Below, piece after piece: positions 17,868-26,756 of a DNA stretch of 64,000 nucleotides; position 1 is the first letter of the stretch; each line of letters opens with the position of its first letter. The notes under the pieces were generated by a model. It worked only from the letters and a program-made list of their open reading frames with translations. It was not told the DNA's origin and searched no databases. The stretch covers positions 1-64,000 of the forward strand of contig NZ_CANLXP010000003.1 in the NCBI RefSeq assembly GCF_947495145.1. The letters run 5' to 3'. Position numbers and translations under genes: made by a program. Source of the DNA: an uncultured Arthrobacter sp. (lineage in GTDB: Bacteria; Actinomycetota; Actinomycetes; Actinomycetales; Micrococcaceae).

Positions 17868-20204
17868 TCAGGTACCCGGTTCGCGGCCCGGCGGCTGCCG
17901 GGGTGGGGGCGTCATGGGGCGAGCTTCTACCAGGGGTGCCAGGAGCGGCTCGGACGATGTCAGCGTCATGGCGACGCCGTCGATCTCCACCGGCAGGTCT
18001 TCGCCGCCGTCGGGCAGGGAGACCGTTGTGCCTGCGGAAGTGATTTCGACGGTCAGCCGATTGCCACGCCAGCTCAGCCGGAACGCTATACGGGAGAGCT
18101 TTGCCGGCAGCCGGGGTGCAAGCCGGAGGTTCTCGTCGTCCAGGCGCAACCCGCCGAACCCGCTCGCCACTGCGAGCCAGGCGCCCGCGAGCGAAGCAAG
18201 GTGTATGCCCTGATGGCTGTCACCCTGCACATTCCTGAGGTCTGCCAGGGCACATTCACGCAGGTACGCCAGGGCGAGGTCCAAATGGCCGACCCGCGCA
18301 CTTACGACCGACTGCACGGCCGCCGAGAGCGAGGAGTCCCGGACGGTACGTTGTTCGTAATACTCGAGGTTCCGGGCGGTCTGCTCAGCGGTGAAAGCTT
18401 CAGGACACCACCACATTGCCAGCACAAGGTCCGCTTGTTTGACCACCTGACGGCGGTAGATCTTGGCGTAGTGCGCGTGCTGCTGAATCGGGTAGACAGC
18501 GTTGTCGTCGAAGTTCCATTCCCGATAGGTGGTGAAGCCCTGGTTTGCCGGATGGATGCCCCGGGCGTCGTCGTACGGCACGAACATGGCGTCGGCGATC
18601 CGCCGCCACCCCTCGACCTCAGACTGGTTGACCGAGAGCTCGCGGGCGGCTTCCGGATACCTGTCGCAGGCATCGGCAGCGGTCCTCAGGTTGCGCTGCG
18701 CCATCAGGTTGGTGAACACATTGTCGTCCACCACGCCGGTGTATTCGTCCGGCCCCGTTACACCGAAGAGGTGCACCCGGCCGTCGTCGTCCTGATGTTC
18801 GATGGATGCCCACATGCGAGCCGTCTCGACCAGCATGTCGACGCCGCCATTCTCGGTCAACGCGCGCCCGGTGGCATTCGCGTGAATATTGTAGGCACGC
18901 GAAACGGCGGCATTGAGGTGGACGGCAGCGGTGCTCGCCGGCCAATACGCCGAGGCTTCGTGGCCGTCAATAGTGCGCCAGGCGAAGGCCGCTCCCTTCA
19001 GGCCCAGAACGCCTGCGCGCCTGCGGGCGGTGTCCAGCGTAGATGCCCGCCACAGCAGCAGGCGCGCAGCGTGGTCCGGTCGCAGAAGCGTCAGTGTCGG
19101 AGCGACGAAGCCTTCGATGTCCCAGAAGGTATGGCCGCTGTAGCCGGCGCCTGTGAGGGCCTTTGCCCCGATGGGCGCGTCGCTGAGGAAGGCCGATGCC
19201 TGCAGGATCTGGAAAAGGTCGAAGCGTAAGCCCTGTTGTAGTTCGGCGTCGCCGTCAATTTCGACGTCCGTGTCTGCCCAGAACTCGTCAAGGACGGCAC
19301 GCTGATCGAAGCAGAGTCCGTTCCATCCACGTTTGCGGGCATCCTCCATTGCGGCAAGGGCCCGGGCTTCCAGTTCAGTTTCCGAGTCATCAGATGAGCG
19401 GACGTGGCAGATGTATTTGACGACGCTTGCCTTCTCACCCGGTCGCAGGTCGACAGCCACGGTGGTCAGGACCTCGTCCTCGCCGGCTGCGGTGGAGAGC
19501 TGGCCGCCGTCGGGCATCTGCACCTCGTGCCGGACCGCCGCGGCCACCGAAATGCCGCTGCTCCGGGTGCGGTGGACCAGGAGACCACCGTCGTTGAACA
19601 GGCGATGGAAGCAGGGCGCGAACGGCCGGTCAAGCGCTTCGCCAACCCGCGGATCCTCGCTGTCGATCTGTAACGCCGAGCGGTTTACCGCCAATTCTGA
19701 CCGAATGACCACCTGCAGCGGATGATCCAAGGCTTCCACTTCATAGTGGATAGCCGTGACGGAGCGCTGGGTCAATGAAACCAGGCGGGTCGACTGCAGC
19801 CGCAACCGGCGACCGGCCGAGGTGGTCCATTCCGAGGTGCGGTGCAGCGTACCGGCACGCAGGTCCAGCGTGCGTTCGTGGACTTCAGGCGGCGTCTTGT
19901 CGATATCGAGGGAAGCGCCGTCGACCTCAATCCGGATCGGAATGCCTTCGGCAACACCGATGATCGCTTGTCCCTTGTCCGGATGCCCGTATCCGTCCTC
20001 CGGATAGGACAGCGGGTGGTACTCGAATACGCCTGCCATGAAGGTCCCGGGGGAGGCGCTTGGGTGGCCTTCGTCGAGGGTGCCGCGTGTTCCGACGTAG
20101 CCGTTGGACAGTGCGAAGACAGTTTCGGCGACTCCGGGCCCGTCCCACTCAAAAGCCGATTCTGTGATCTGCCAGGGATTGAAAGAGTCTAAATGGGCGG
20201 GCAC
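17868..20204 (-). CDS. Glycoside hydrolase family 65 (disaccharide phosphorylase or hydrolase)
   Basis: A 778-residue GH65 protein, the family of maltose, trehalose, kojibiose and nigerose phosphorylases and related hydrolases. The N-terminal super-sandwich begins WQITESAFEWDG and ETVFALSNGYVGTRG. The (alpha/alpha)6 barrel contains GYSGHTFWDIEGFVAP and the catalytic glutamate in GVTGPDEYTG. The C-terminal jelly-roll carries QGDSHQGIHLASLAG. The start is GTG at 20204 and no ribosome-binding site is visible before it. Cytosolic, with no signal peptide. The beta-phosphoglucomutase gene that often accompanies phosphorylases is absent; a PfkB kinase and an epimerase are present instead, so substrate and mechanism stay open. 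Confidence 0.88.
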   Translation of the reverse strand: MPAHLDSFNPWQITESAFEWDGPGVAETVFALSNGYVGTRGTLDEGHPSASPGTFMAGVFEYHPLSYPEDGYGHPDKGQAIIGVAEGIPIRIEVDGASLDIDKTPPEVHERTLDLRAGTLHRTSEWTTSAGRRLRLQSTRLVSLTQRSVTAIHYEVEALDHPLQVVIRSELAVNRSALQIDSEDPRVGEALDRPFAPCFHRLFNDGGLLVHRTRSSGISVAAAVRHEVQMPDGGQLSTAAGEDEVLTTVAVDLRPGEKASVVKYICHVRSSDDSETELEARALAAMEDARKRGWNGLCFDQRAVLDEFWADTDVEIDGDAELQQGLRFDLFQILQASAFLSDAPIGAKALTGAGYSGHTFWDIEGFVAPTLTLLRPDHAARLLLWRASTLDTARRRAGVLGLKGAAFAWRTIDGHEASAYWPASTAAVHLNAAVSRAYNIHANATGRALTENGGVDMLVETARMWASIEHQDDDGRVHLFGVTGPDEYTGVVDDNVFTNLMAQRNLRTAADACDRYPEAARELSVNQSEVEGWRRIADAMFVPYDDARGIHPANQGFTTYREWNFDDNAVYPIQQHAHYAKIYRRQVVKQADLVLAMWWCPEAFTAEQTARNLEYYEQRTVRDSSLSAAVQSVVSARVGHLDLALAYLRECALADLRNVQGDSHQGIHLASLAGAWLAVASGFGGLRLDDENLRLAPRLPAKLSRIAFRLSWRGNRLTVEITSAGTTVSLPDGGEDLPVEIDGVAMTLTSSEPLLAPLVEARPMTPPPRQPPGREPGT

Positions 20205-20216
20205 ATGCTAATGCTA

Positions 20217-20240
20217 ACCGTACTGACGGTCCTGCAGGAC
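20217..20240. promoter_or_regulatory. Two adjacent palindromes upstream of the GH65 gene
   Basis: ACCGT (20217-20221), ACTG, ACGGT (20226-20230) is a perfect inverted repeat. It runs directly into the perfect 12-bp palindrome GTCCTGCAGGAC (20229-20240). They sit between the PfkB stop and the GH65 start, 13-36 bases from the GTG. They could be a LacI-type operator or an intercistronic RNA hairpin; no T-run follows on the minus strand. Confidence 0.4.
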
Positions 20241-20248
20241 AGCGAGGC

Positions 20249-21187
20249 CTATCCGTGCATCTTCCGCGCCCGGCGTGCAGCGGAACGCAGTTCGCTGGGG
20301 TCGAGATGGGGCCGTCCGCCGGCTGTGCCGACCACCTGCGCCGCAGCAGCTGCCGCCAGCCAGCCGGCGGTTCGCATGTCGTCTCCCTGCAGAAGGCTGA
20401 TCGCGAGCGCGGCGACGAATGCGTCCCCGGCACCCGTCGGGTCCACGGGATCGTCGTCGATCAGCGGGAGTACCACGTGCCCGTCCTGCCATGCGACGAC
20501 GTTCCCACCCGTCGGCACAGCGAGCGCCACAATCCGCGGCCCGGACTCGACGAGGGACTGTGCGGCCTCGATGGTCTGAGCGAGATCACGGGGTTTCCAG
20601 CCGGCCAGGGCTTCGGTCTCCTCCGTATCTGCACGCACGACGACGGCGCGGCGCAGCACCAGCTCGCGCGAATCCTCGTCTGCCGCCGCGCCGTCGGTTA
20701 TTACCAGGGAACCGGCTGCTGACGCGATCTCAAGGACCGCGCTGACAGCCTGAGGGGGCTGCTGCAGCTGGACGAGAACTGCATCGGCGGCACGCAGCGC
20801 GTCTTCGCTCCCGCGGACGTCGTCGGCTGTCAGCAGCATCCGCTGGTCGACGTCCTCGAACAGGCGCCGCACGCCATGGGGTTCAACGATGTCGAGGAGC
20901 AAAGCGGTGGGAGCATCTGGCCGGCGAATGACGCCGTCGACGCCGATACCGTCACCGACGGCCTGAGCCAGCACAGCTCGCCCGGGCGGATCATCGCCGA
21001 CAACTCCGATAAGCTCCACCGCTGCCTCAAGTTGACGGCACGCCACTGCCTGATTAGCGCCTTTGCCGCCAAGTAGTTCCCGGCGTTCCTGAACAGGAGT
21101 TGAGCCGCCCTCCTCCGGCATGCTCCCGATCGTCAGCACCAGATCGCGCGCCACCTGACCCACAACAACAACCCTGGGCATATTCAC
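20249..21187 (-). CDS. PfkB-family sugar kinase (ribokinase-like)
   Basis: A 312-residue ribokinase-fold kinase that phosphorylates a free sugar with ATP in the cytosol. The N-terminal PfkB signature region is LGGKGANQAVACRQL near residue 40, and the catalytic C-terminal signature is DPTGAGDAFVAAL near residue 245. A shorter-than-usual C-terminus follows. The start is GTG at 21187, with an ATG two codons later; GAGAGGAAG lies just upstream. The spacing to DUF2254 (10 bases) and GH65 (44 bases) suggests one transcript. Ribose or another pentose/hexose may be the substrate. Confidence 0.85.
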   Translation of the reverse strand: MNMPRVVVVGQVARDLVLTIGSMPEEGGSTPVQERRELLGGKGANQAVACRQLEAAVELIGVVGDDPPGRAVLAQAVGDGIGVDGVIRRPDAPTALLLDIVEPHGVRRLFEDVDQRMLLTADDVRGSEDALRAADAVLVQLQQPPQAVSAVLEIASAAGSLVITDGAAADEDSRELVLRRAVVVRADTEETEALAGWKPRDLAQTIEAAQSLVESGPRIVALAVPTGGNVVAWQDGHVVLPLIDDDPVDPTGAGDAFVAALAISLLQGDDMRTAGWLAAAAAAQVVGTAGGRPHLDPSELRSAARRARKMHG

Positions 21188-21197
21188 TCACTTCCTC

Positions 21198-22478
21198 TCA
21201 GGGTTCCTCTTGACGGGGGGAGTTCGAAAGACCGATAGCGGATCCGATCCCGCTCGGATCCGGGATCAGCGCACGACGCCGGTCATCCGACTGCTCGACT
21301 GCCGCCGCCATCGACGCCGCCAACAGTTCCCGCTGATGTTCGAGTGCGGGGCGCCGGTCTGCTGGCGCGAGGTTCAGCAGATCGTTCAGCGCAGACATGA
21401 GCCGGCGGGTGATCTGCGGCGACGCAGCCCCGGACCGACGGATTTCATCGAAGGCCAACTCGACGAAAGCCTCCCAGGTCAGGGCCGGAACGGAGAGGCG
21501 TAGCGCGCCGTCGTCGTCGCGGTACTCGCCCGAGTGGAGCGGGCGTCGGACGATCTGCCGGAGTACGTCGTGGAGGCGATCGATTGCCTGCACCGTCGTC
21601 GTCGGGTCATCAAAGGGGCCCGACGAGACGGCGCCCAGCGCAATGTCCACCAGCATTCTGATGCCGTAGGCCACGTCCTGGTTCAGCGTTCGCTCGGGGC
21701 CGAGCGCAATACAGCGAACGGTCGCCTTGATGTCCACTTCATCCGGCTTTCCGTGAATGCGGACGACGGGTGCGCCGGTGGGAACGAAGTCGCCAACCGA
21801 CCACAACACCTCGAAGGAGACGTTGGCCGTGTGCGCCAGATCGATCATGCGGTCGTGGTCGACCTCGAAGAGCACACCGCTGCGCGGCGTTCGGATGAGG
21901 TCGCTTTCCATCTGCTGTCTCTCGCCGGGATCGGGGAAGACCCTGTCCAGGGTGATTATCGTGTCATTGGCGACCCAATCGACGAGTGCTGCCACCCTGA
22001 GCGATTGCCCGATGTGGTCGAGGTACCAGACAAGGGTCACAATGCAGGAGAGAACCAGCAGAACGCTTACCACGACCGCCAGGCCGGGGACAGTGCCGCC
22101 TTCGGGCGAAGTCACGACGGTACGCATGGTAAGCAGTGCGAAGGTGAAGGTTCCGGCAAAGAGACCGATTGCACACTGTGACGGCCGGTCCTGCAGGATC
22201 TGCCGCACGATGCGTGGCGAGAAGCTGCCCATTGCCAGCTGCACCACGAGTACCAGGAGGGACAGCACCAGGCCGGTCAGCGTGAGCATGGCGAATGAAA
22301 TGAGGTAGAGGATCTGCATGGCAGCTGTCGGGTCGCCGCTGATGCTCTGTGGCACCAGAGTGCCCCTGGGATCGATGGCGATGACGAGCGAGGATAACGC
22401 CACGCCGCCCAGAACGAACAGGACGGGAATGACCCACATTCTGGTTTTGAGCCAGTGCTTCAGTTCAAACCGCTGCAT
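21198..22478 (-). CDS. DUF2254 integral membrane protein
   Basis: A 426-residue predicted membrane protein of the DUF2254 family. Four transmembrane segments fill the first 150 residues (MWVIPVLFVLGGVALSSLVIA; LISFAMLTLTGLVLSLLVLVV; CAIGLFAGTFTFALLTM; AVVVSVLLVLSCIVTLVWYL). A large soluble C-terminal domain follows, with the family's GxPVVRIHG-type motif near residue 245. I chose ATG 22478, which has GGAAG 8 bases upstream, over GTG 22493. The family has no established function. Confidence 0.82.
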   Translation of the reverse strand: MQRFELKHWLKTRMWVIPVLFVLGGVALSSLVIAIDPRGTLVPQSISGDPTAAMQILYLISFAMLTLTGLVLSLLVLVVQLAMGSFSPRIVRQILQDRPSQCAIGLFAGTFTFALLTMRTVVTSPEGGTVPGLAVVVSVLLVLSCIVTLVWYLDHIGQSLRVAALVDWVANDTIITLDRVFPDPGERQQMESDLIRTPRSGVLFEVDHDRMIDLAHTANVSFEVLWSVGDFVPTGAPVVRIHGKPDEVDIKATVRCIALGPERTLNQDVAYGIRMLVDIALGAVSSGPFDDPTTTVQAIDRLHDVLRQIVRRPLHSGEYRDDDGALRLSVPALTWEAFVELAFDEIRRSGAASPQITRRLMSALNDLLNLAPADRRPALEHQRELLAASMAAAVEQSDDRRRALIPDPSGIGSAIGLSNSPRQEEP

Positions 22479-22606
22479 CCATCCCGCTTCCACCCTGGAT
22501 TTGGTGCTTCACCTTAGCATCGGCTGAGCAGCCGTCTATTCCTGTGTCAAATGCCCGCCTGCGAGCAGGAAAGAATCTTCGAGCAACCGGTGAGGGCCAG
22601 CGGAAG

Positions 22607-23857
22607 TCAGCTCGCGACGTCGGCCGCGTCGATGGCGCTGTCCGTGAGGATCGGCATGAGAGCCAGCAGGGCCAGCGTCAGCACGCCCATGATCCCGAAC
22701 ATGGCCTGCAGCCCGAGCCACTGCGCCAGGAGACCGCCGGCGGCCGCGCCGAGCGGCATGGTGCCCCACGCGAGGAGACGGTATGCGCTGTTGACCCGGC
22801 CGAGCAGGCGGTCCGGCGTAATGCGTTGCCGCAGCGAGACGGTGATGACATTCCAGAGCATAACCAGCACACCACCGACGAAGAACACGAAGCCTAGGAT
22901 GTAGGGGTTGTCGGTGAGGGCGGGGGCGCCCACGAAGAATGATCCGCCAAGGATGGTCAGGGCAAGCGACTTCGACCGGCCCAGCTTCCGTTCGGCCCAT
23001 TCCGAGATGAAGGACCCAAGGAACGCGCCGATCGCGGAAGTAGTGAGCAGTACGCCAAAACCCACCTCGGAGAGTTTCATCGCCGAAGAAGGCCCCACAG
23101 CGAAGAGGACGAAGAGTGCGAAAGCCGCGCTCGACGCGAAGTTGAGGGTTCCGGTCATGACGGCGAGCGTCCGCAGGATCTTCTCGTTCCATAGAAACTT
23201 CAGGCCCTCGGCGATGTCATAGCGCAGGGTTGTCTTCACCTCGCGTTCGATGCGGAAGGGGCCACGTACCAGGAACAGGGCTCCTACCGCCGCAAGCCAC
23301 AGAGCAGCGGGCACCGCAAACCCGCCGATCACGCCGGCTGCGACCAGCAAGCCGCCCAGCGGCGGACCGACGAACTGGTTGGTGGTCAGCTCAACGGCGT
23401 ACAGCCGTCCGTTGGCCCGGGAGAGCTGGTCGCGGTGCACCAGCTGCGGCATGATCGACTGCGCTGAGGTGTCATGCAGCGTCTCGGCGACCCCGACCAG
23501 GAGGGCGACGACGTAGAGCGCCCAGATCGAACCGAGGTCGAGCAGGATGACAGCGATAAGCATGGCAGGCAGGACCGCACGCGTGAGGTTGGCTACCAGC
23601 ATGAGCAGGCGGCGGTCCAACCGGTCCGCCAGAGCGCCCGCTGTAAGCGCAAAGAGGAGCCACGGGAGGGTGCCGACAAAAGACAACCCGGCAATCAGCG
23701 TGGGGGACTGGGTGAACTGAATTGCAACCAGGGGCAGTGCAATCTTGAAGACCCCGTCAGCGAGGTTGGAGAGCCCGGATGACGTCCACAGCTTCCAGTA
23801 GGGCGCACCGAGCGGCGCCTGAATTGCATCGTCGACCTTCACGGATTCGCTCGCCAT
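22607..23857 (-). CDS. MFS exporter (EntS/MFS_3-like)
   Basis: A 416-residue major facilitator with about 12 transmembrane helices. Between helices 2 and 3 lies LADRLDRRLLM, the usual MFS loop motif, and FAVPAALWLAAVGALFLV is typical of the MFS_3 branch (enterobactin exporter and macrolide efflux types). The N-terminus is cytosolic. Its stop lies 129 bases upstream of the DUF2254 start. It is transcribed away from the LCP gene across a 122-base divergent region. Substrate unknown. Confidence 0.85.
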   Translation of the reverse strand: MASESVKVDDAIQAPLGAPYWKLWTSSGLSNLADGVFKIALPLVAIQFTQSPTLIAGLSFVGTLPWLLFALTAGALADRLDRRLLMLVANLTRAVLPAMLIAVILLDLGSIWALYVVALLVGVAETLHDTSAQSIMPQLVHRDQLSRANGRLYAVELTTNQFVGPPLGGLLVAAGVIGGFAVPAALWLAAVGALFLVRGPFRIEREVKTTLRYDIAEGLKFLWNEKILRTLAVMTGTLNFASSAAFALFVLFAVGPSSAMKLSEVGFGVLLTTSAIGAFLGSFISEWAERKLGRSKSLALTILGGSFFVGAPALTDNPYILGFVFFVGGVLVMLWNVITVSLRQRITPDRLLGRVNSAYRLLAWGTMPLGAAAGGLLAQWLGLQAMFGIMGVLTLALLALMPILTDSAIDAADVAS

Positions 23858-23878
23858 GTGTGAACAGTCCCACAGCGA

Positions 23879-23906
23879 TTGGGAAAACTCAAGGACACTT
23901 GGGAAA
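23879..23906. repeat. Direct repeat in the MFS/LCP divergent promoter region
   Basis: TTGGGAAA occurs at 23879-23886 and 23899-23906, exactly 20 bases apart, which is about two helical turns. Both copies lie between the divergent MFS and LCP genes. It may be a regulator site; no known box was recognised. Confidence 0.35.
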
Positions 23907-23979
23907 GTGCAGTCTCAGGAGGCTTCCGGCCGCGCTCGGTACCATTGGGCTCACTGGCTATCTGCAGGGAGCGATTCGT

Positions 23980-25020
23980 TTGAGTACGCACGATTACGTG
24001 GAAGATGCGCCGCGGCGGCCGGCGAAGAGAAAGCGGCCGCTGCGTACCGCCGTGCTGGTGATACTTGGCGTCGTTGCTGCCTTCGCCGCCGTCGTCGCCG
24101 GCTATCTGATCAGTCTGGCGGTGGCTTTCGAAACGAAGACCACCACCATCGAGAACGCTTTTCCTGACTCGTCCACGCGGCCTGAACGGTCGGCTGCCGC
24201 GGAAGGGGCGATGAACCTCCTGTTGATGGGCAGCGACGCGCGGCCCGCCGAATCCGAAGACGGAGCGGGGGAGGGATTCACCGATTCGCGATCCGACACG
24301 ATGATGCTCGTGCACATTCCCCAGGATCGGCAGAACGTCTACGTCATGTCGATTCTGCGCGACACCTGGACCGAGATTCCCGGGTATGGCGAGAACAAAA
24401 TCAATGCCGCGATCTCGCTCGGTGGAGTGCCGCTGGTCGTCCAAACCGTCGAGACCATGTTCGATGCGCCGATCGACCACGTGATGATCGTTGACTTCGA
24501 GGGCTTCAAAGGCCTGACCGACGCGCTTGGCGGCGTGACAGTGGACAATCCGATCGCTTTCCAGTCGGAAGGGACTGAGGGAGAATTTTTCGAGCAGGGC
24601 ACCATCACGCTCGATGGCGACTCAGCATTGAAGTTCGTTCGCGAGCGCAAGGCATTCAGCGACGGAGATTTTCAGCGGGTGCAGAACCAGCAGCTTTTCA
24701 TCAAGGGGATCATGTCGGAGTTGCTGAGCACCGAGACATTCACCAACCCGGTGAAGCTCAGCAGGGTAGTGAACGAGATCTCGCCGTACCTCAGCGTCGA
24801 TGAGGAGTTCGGCGCTGCCACTCTCGGCTCCCTCGCACTGGGGATGTGGCAGATCCGCTCCGACGACGTCGTGTTCTTCACGCTCCCGAACCTGGGAGTC
24901 GGAACCTCACCGGACGGCCAGTCGATTGTCGTGAAGGACGAGGAAGCAATAGCGCGCATTGCCGAGGCACTCGATCAGGGAACATTGGGGGAATATGTGG
25001 CCAGCACCAATGCAGGCTAG
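23980..25020 (+). CDS. LytR-CpsA-Psr (LCP) family cell-wall glycopolymer ligase
   Basis: A 346-residue membrane-anchored LCP protein. The family transfers undecaprenyl-linked glycopolymers (teichoic acids, arabinogalactan, capsule) to peptidoglycan outside the membrane. A positively charged N-terminus (RRPAKRKRP) precedes one transmembrane segment (TAVLVILGVVAAFAAVVAGYLI). The LCP domain follows, with MNLLLMGSDARP, SRSDTMMLVHIP, SILRDTW, NKINAA and VDFEGFKGLTDALGGV. The conserved Arg/Asp residues for pyrophosphate binding are present. I use TTG at 23980 with GGGAG 8 bases upstream; longer frames lack a site. It overlaps DedA by 11 bases. Confidence 0.88.
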   Translation: MSTHDYVEDAPRRPAKRKRPLRTAVLVILGVVAAFAAVVAGYLISLAVAFETKTTTIENAFPDSSTRPERSAAAEGAMNLLLMGSDARPAESEDGAGEGFTDSRSDTMMLVHIPQDRQNVYVMSILRDTWTEIPGYGENKINAAISLGGVPLVVQTVETMFDAPIDHVMIVDFEGFKGLTDALGGVTVDNPIAFQSEGTEGEFFEQGTITLDGDSALKFVRERKAFSDGDFQRVQNQQLFIKGIMSELLSTETFTNPVKLSRVVNEISPYLSVDEEFGAATLGSLALGMWQIRSDDVVFFTLPNLGVGTSPDGQSIVVKDEEAIARIAEALDQGTLGEYVASTNAG

Positions 25021-25648
25021 TACCGGCGGGCCGCAGGAGCAGTCCGGGCTGACCGGAGTGATCACTGACGTGATGAGCGCGCTCGGGGAAGTTGGCGTCG
25101 GCGTACTCGTGCTTCTTGAGACGGTTTTTCCACCCATTCCCAGTGAAGTGGTCCTGCCGCTGGCAGGTTTCCTGTCCCAGCAGGGCGAGATGAACGCCGT
25201 TCTTGTACTCGGACTGGCAACTCTCGGAAGCTACATCGGCGCAGTTCTCCTATACCTGCTCGGTGCGAAGCTGGGCGAGGAGCGCGTGGTGCGCGGACTC
25301 TCGAAGCTGCCGCTGGTGGACCGCGACGACTTCGAGCGGGCGGCGCGCTGGTTCGACCGCCACGGCCGGTCGGCGGTCTTCTTCGGCCGGCTCATACCGG
25401 GCGTCAGGAGCCTGATTTCCCTGCCGGCGGGCGCCGAACACATGCCGCTCGGTACGTTCACCCTCTTCACCGTTGCTGGTAGCCTGCTGTGGAATGTGCT
25501 GCTGATCGGCCTGGGCTACTTCCTCGGAACGCAGTACCACCTGGTGGACCAGTATTCCCAATACTTCGACATCGTTATCTACGTGGCCCTTGGCGTTCTT
25601 GTCGGCTGGCTTATCCTCAGGCGGGTACGACGGCGCCGGGTCGGCTAG
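25010..25648 (+). CDS. DedA-family membrane protein
   Basis: About 212 residues. It is a DedA (SNARE-associated/VTT domain) protein; members act as lipid scramblases or flippases, including recycling of undecaprenyl phosphate. Key segments are LETVFPPIPSEVVLPLAGFL, the GAKLGEERV turn, the FFGRLIPGVRSLISLPAGAEHM signature with its conserved Arg and Pro, and several transmembrane helices, ending in an Arg-rich tail. The start is uncertain: ATG 25010 overlaps the LCP stop, with alternatives at 24995 and 25058. Coupling to an LCP ligase fits a shared role in undecaprenyl-linked wall polymers, by inference. Confidence 0.85.
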   Translation: MQASTGGPQEQSGLTGVITDVMSALGEVGVGVLVLLETVFPPIPSEVVLPLAGFLSQQGEMNAVLVLGLATLGSYIGAVLLYLLGAKLGEERVVRGLSKLPLVDRDDFERAARWFDRHGRSAVFFGRLIPGVRSLISLPAGAEHMPLGTFTLFTVAGSLLWNVLLIGLGYFLGTQYHLVDQYSQYFDIVIYVALGVLVGWLILRRVRRRRVG

Positions 25649-25751
25649 CGCTGCCGCCAACCTTGTTTGTGCCTCATTTACCCCTCTATTCCGTGCCTCG
25701 CTTGTCCACAGGCGGCACAGGAATGTCGCTTGCCCCACGTACGGTTGAACA

Positions 25752-26756
25752 ATGCCTCTTACCGTCAACCAACTGAGCGAGTCTGCCCTCCTCGAGCGTA
25801 TTCTTCCGCGTCTCGGAGCCGGGTCAGCCGTCTCCTCGGGCGTCCATCTCGGCCCTGGGGATGATGCTGCCCTGGTCGTCGTTCCGGACGGCCGGGTGCT
25901 TATCTCCATCGATACGCAGGTCCAGGACATGGACTTCCGGCTGCAGTGGGCCAACGGTTACAGGACCACCGGGTTCGACGTGGGATGGAAAGCCGCTGCC
26001 CAAAACCTCAGCGACATCAACGCGATGGGTGGGCGCCCCACATCGCTGGTAGTGAGCTGCACCCTTCCCGGCAGCACCGAGGTCGCCTGGGTTGAAGAGC
26101 TGGCAGAAGGGCTGAGCGCCGCGGTCCGTGAACTGGATGCGTCCACCTGCGTGGTGGTCGGGGGCGACTTGGGGCGGGGGACGGAGATCTCAGTAACCGC
26201 CGCTGTCACGGGTTCGCTGGACGGGCGCGCTCCGGTGGTGCGGTCCGGAGCCCAACCGGGCGACGTCGTCGTGCACGCCGGGGTGCTGGGGCGTGCCGCA
26301 GCGGGGCTGGCACTGCTGGAGTCCGACTACGAATACGGTTCGCTTCAAGCGGAACTACGTGCTCTCGTCGAGGCTCAGTGCCGGCCACGTCCTCCGCTGC
26401 AATCGGGGCCCGCTGCGGCTGAAGCCGGCGCGACAGCAATGATGGACGTTTCCGACGGGCTGGTGCGCGATGCTCTCCGGCTTGCTTCCGCCAGTTCGGT
26501 GCGGATCGACTTCGATCCTGAGGTCCTCCAACGCCTCGCGGATCCGCTTGGCGCAGCAGCGCATCTGCTGGGAAGGGACCCGCTGGAATGGGTGCTCGGC
26601 GGGGGAGAGGACCACGGTCTGCTGGCTACCGTTAACCCAAACGTTATGCCGCTGGCAGGCTTCACTGCGGTAGGCTCGGTAGAGGCCGGGCTTGCCGAAG
26701 TGACCGTCGGGTCACAGTCTCCAGCCAACGTGGGATGGGATCATTTTGCAGACTAA
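25752..26756 (+). CDS. thiL: Thiamine-monophosphate kinase
   Basis: A 334-residue PurM-like ATP-dependent kinase that makes thiamine pyrophosphate from thiamine monophosphate. Metal- and substrate-binding blocks are GPGDDAALV near residue 35, the D-rich DTQVQDMDF near residue 58, NLSDINAMGGRP near residue 85, VVVGGDLGRG, and the late MDVSDGLVRDA. Length is typical. It overlaps the DAK2-domain gene by 11 bases and begins the conserved thiL-DAK-recG spine. Confidence 0.93.
   Translation: MPLTVNQLSESALLERILPRLGAGSAVSSGVHLGPGDDAALVVVPDGRVLISIDTQVQDMDFRLQWANGYRTTGFDVGWKAAAQNLSDINAMGGRPTSLVVSCTLPGSTEVAWVEELAEGLSAAVRELDASTCVVVGGDLGRGTEISVTAAVTGSLDGRAPVVRSGAQPGDVVVHAGVLGRAAAGLALLESDYEYGSLQAELRALVEAQCRPRPPLQSGPAAAEAGATAMMDVSDGLVRDALRLASASSVRIDFDPEVLQRLADPLGAAAHLLGRDPLEWVLGGGEDHGLLATVNPNVMPLAGFTAVGSVEAGLAEVTVGSQSPANVGWDHFAD

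Noticed and set aside
17832-19229. 465-codon open frame opposite the GH65 gene
   Set aside because: A shadow frame caused by high-GC codon bias. It shows no domain, and the GH65 frame has all catalytic motifs.
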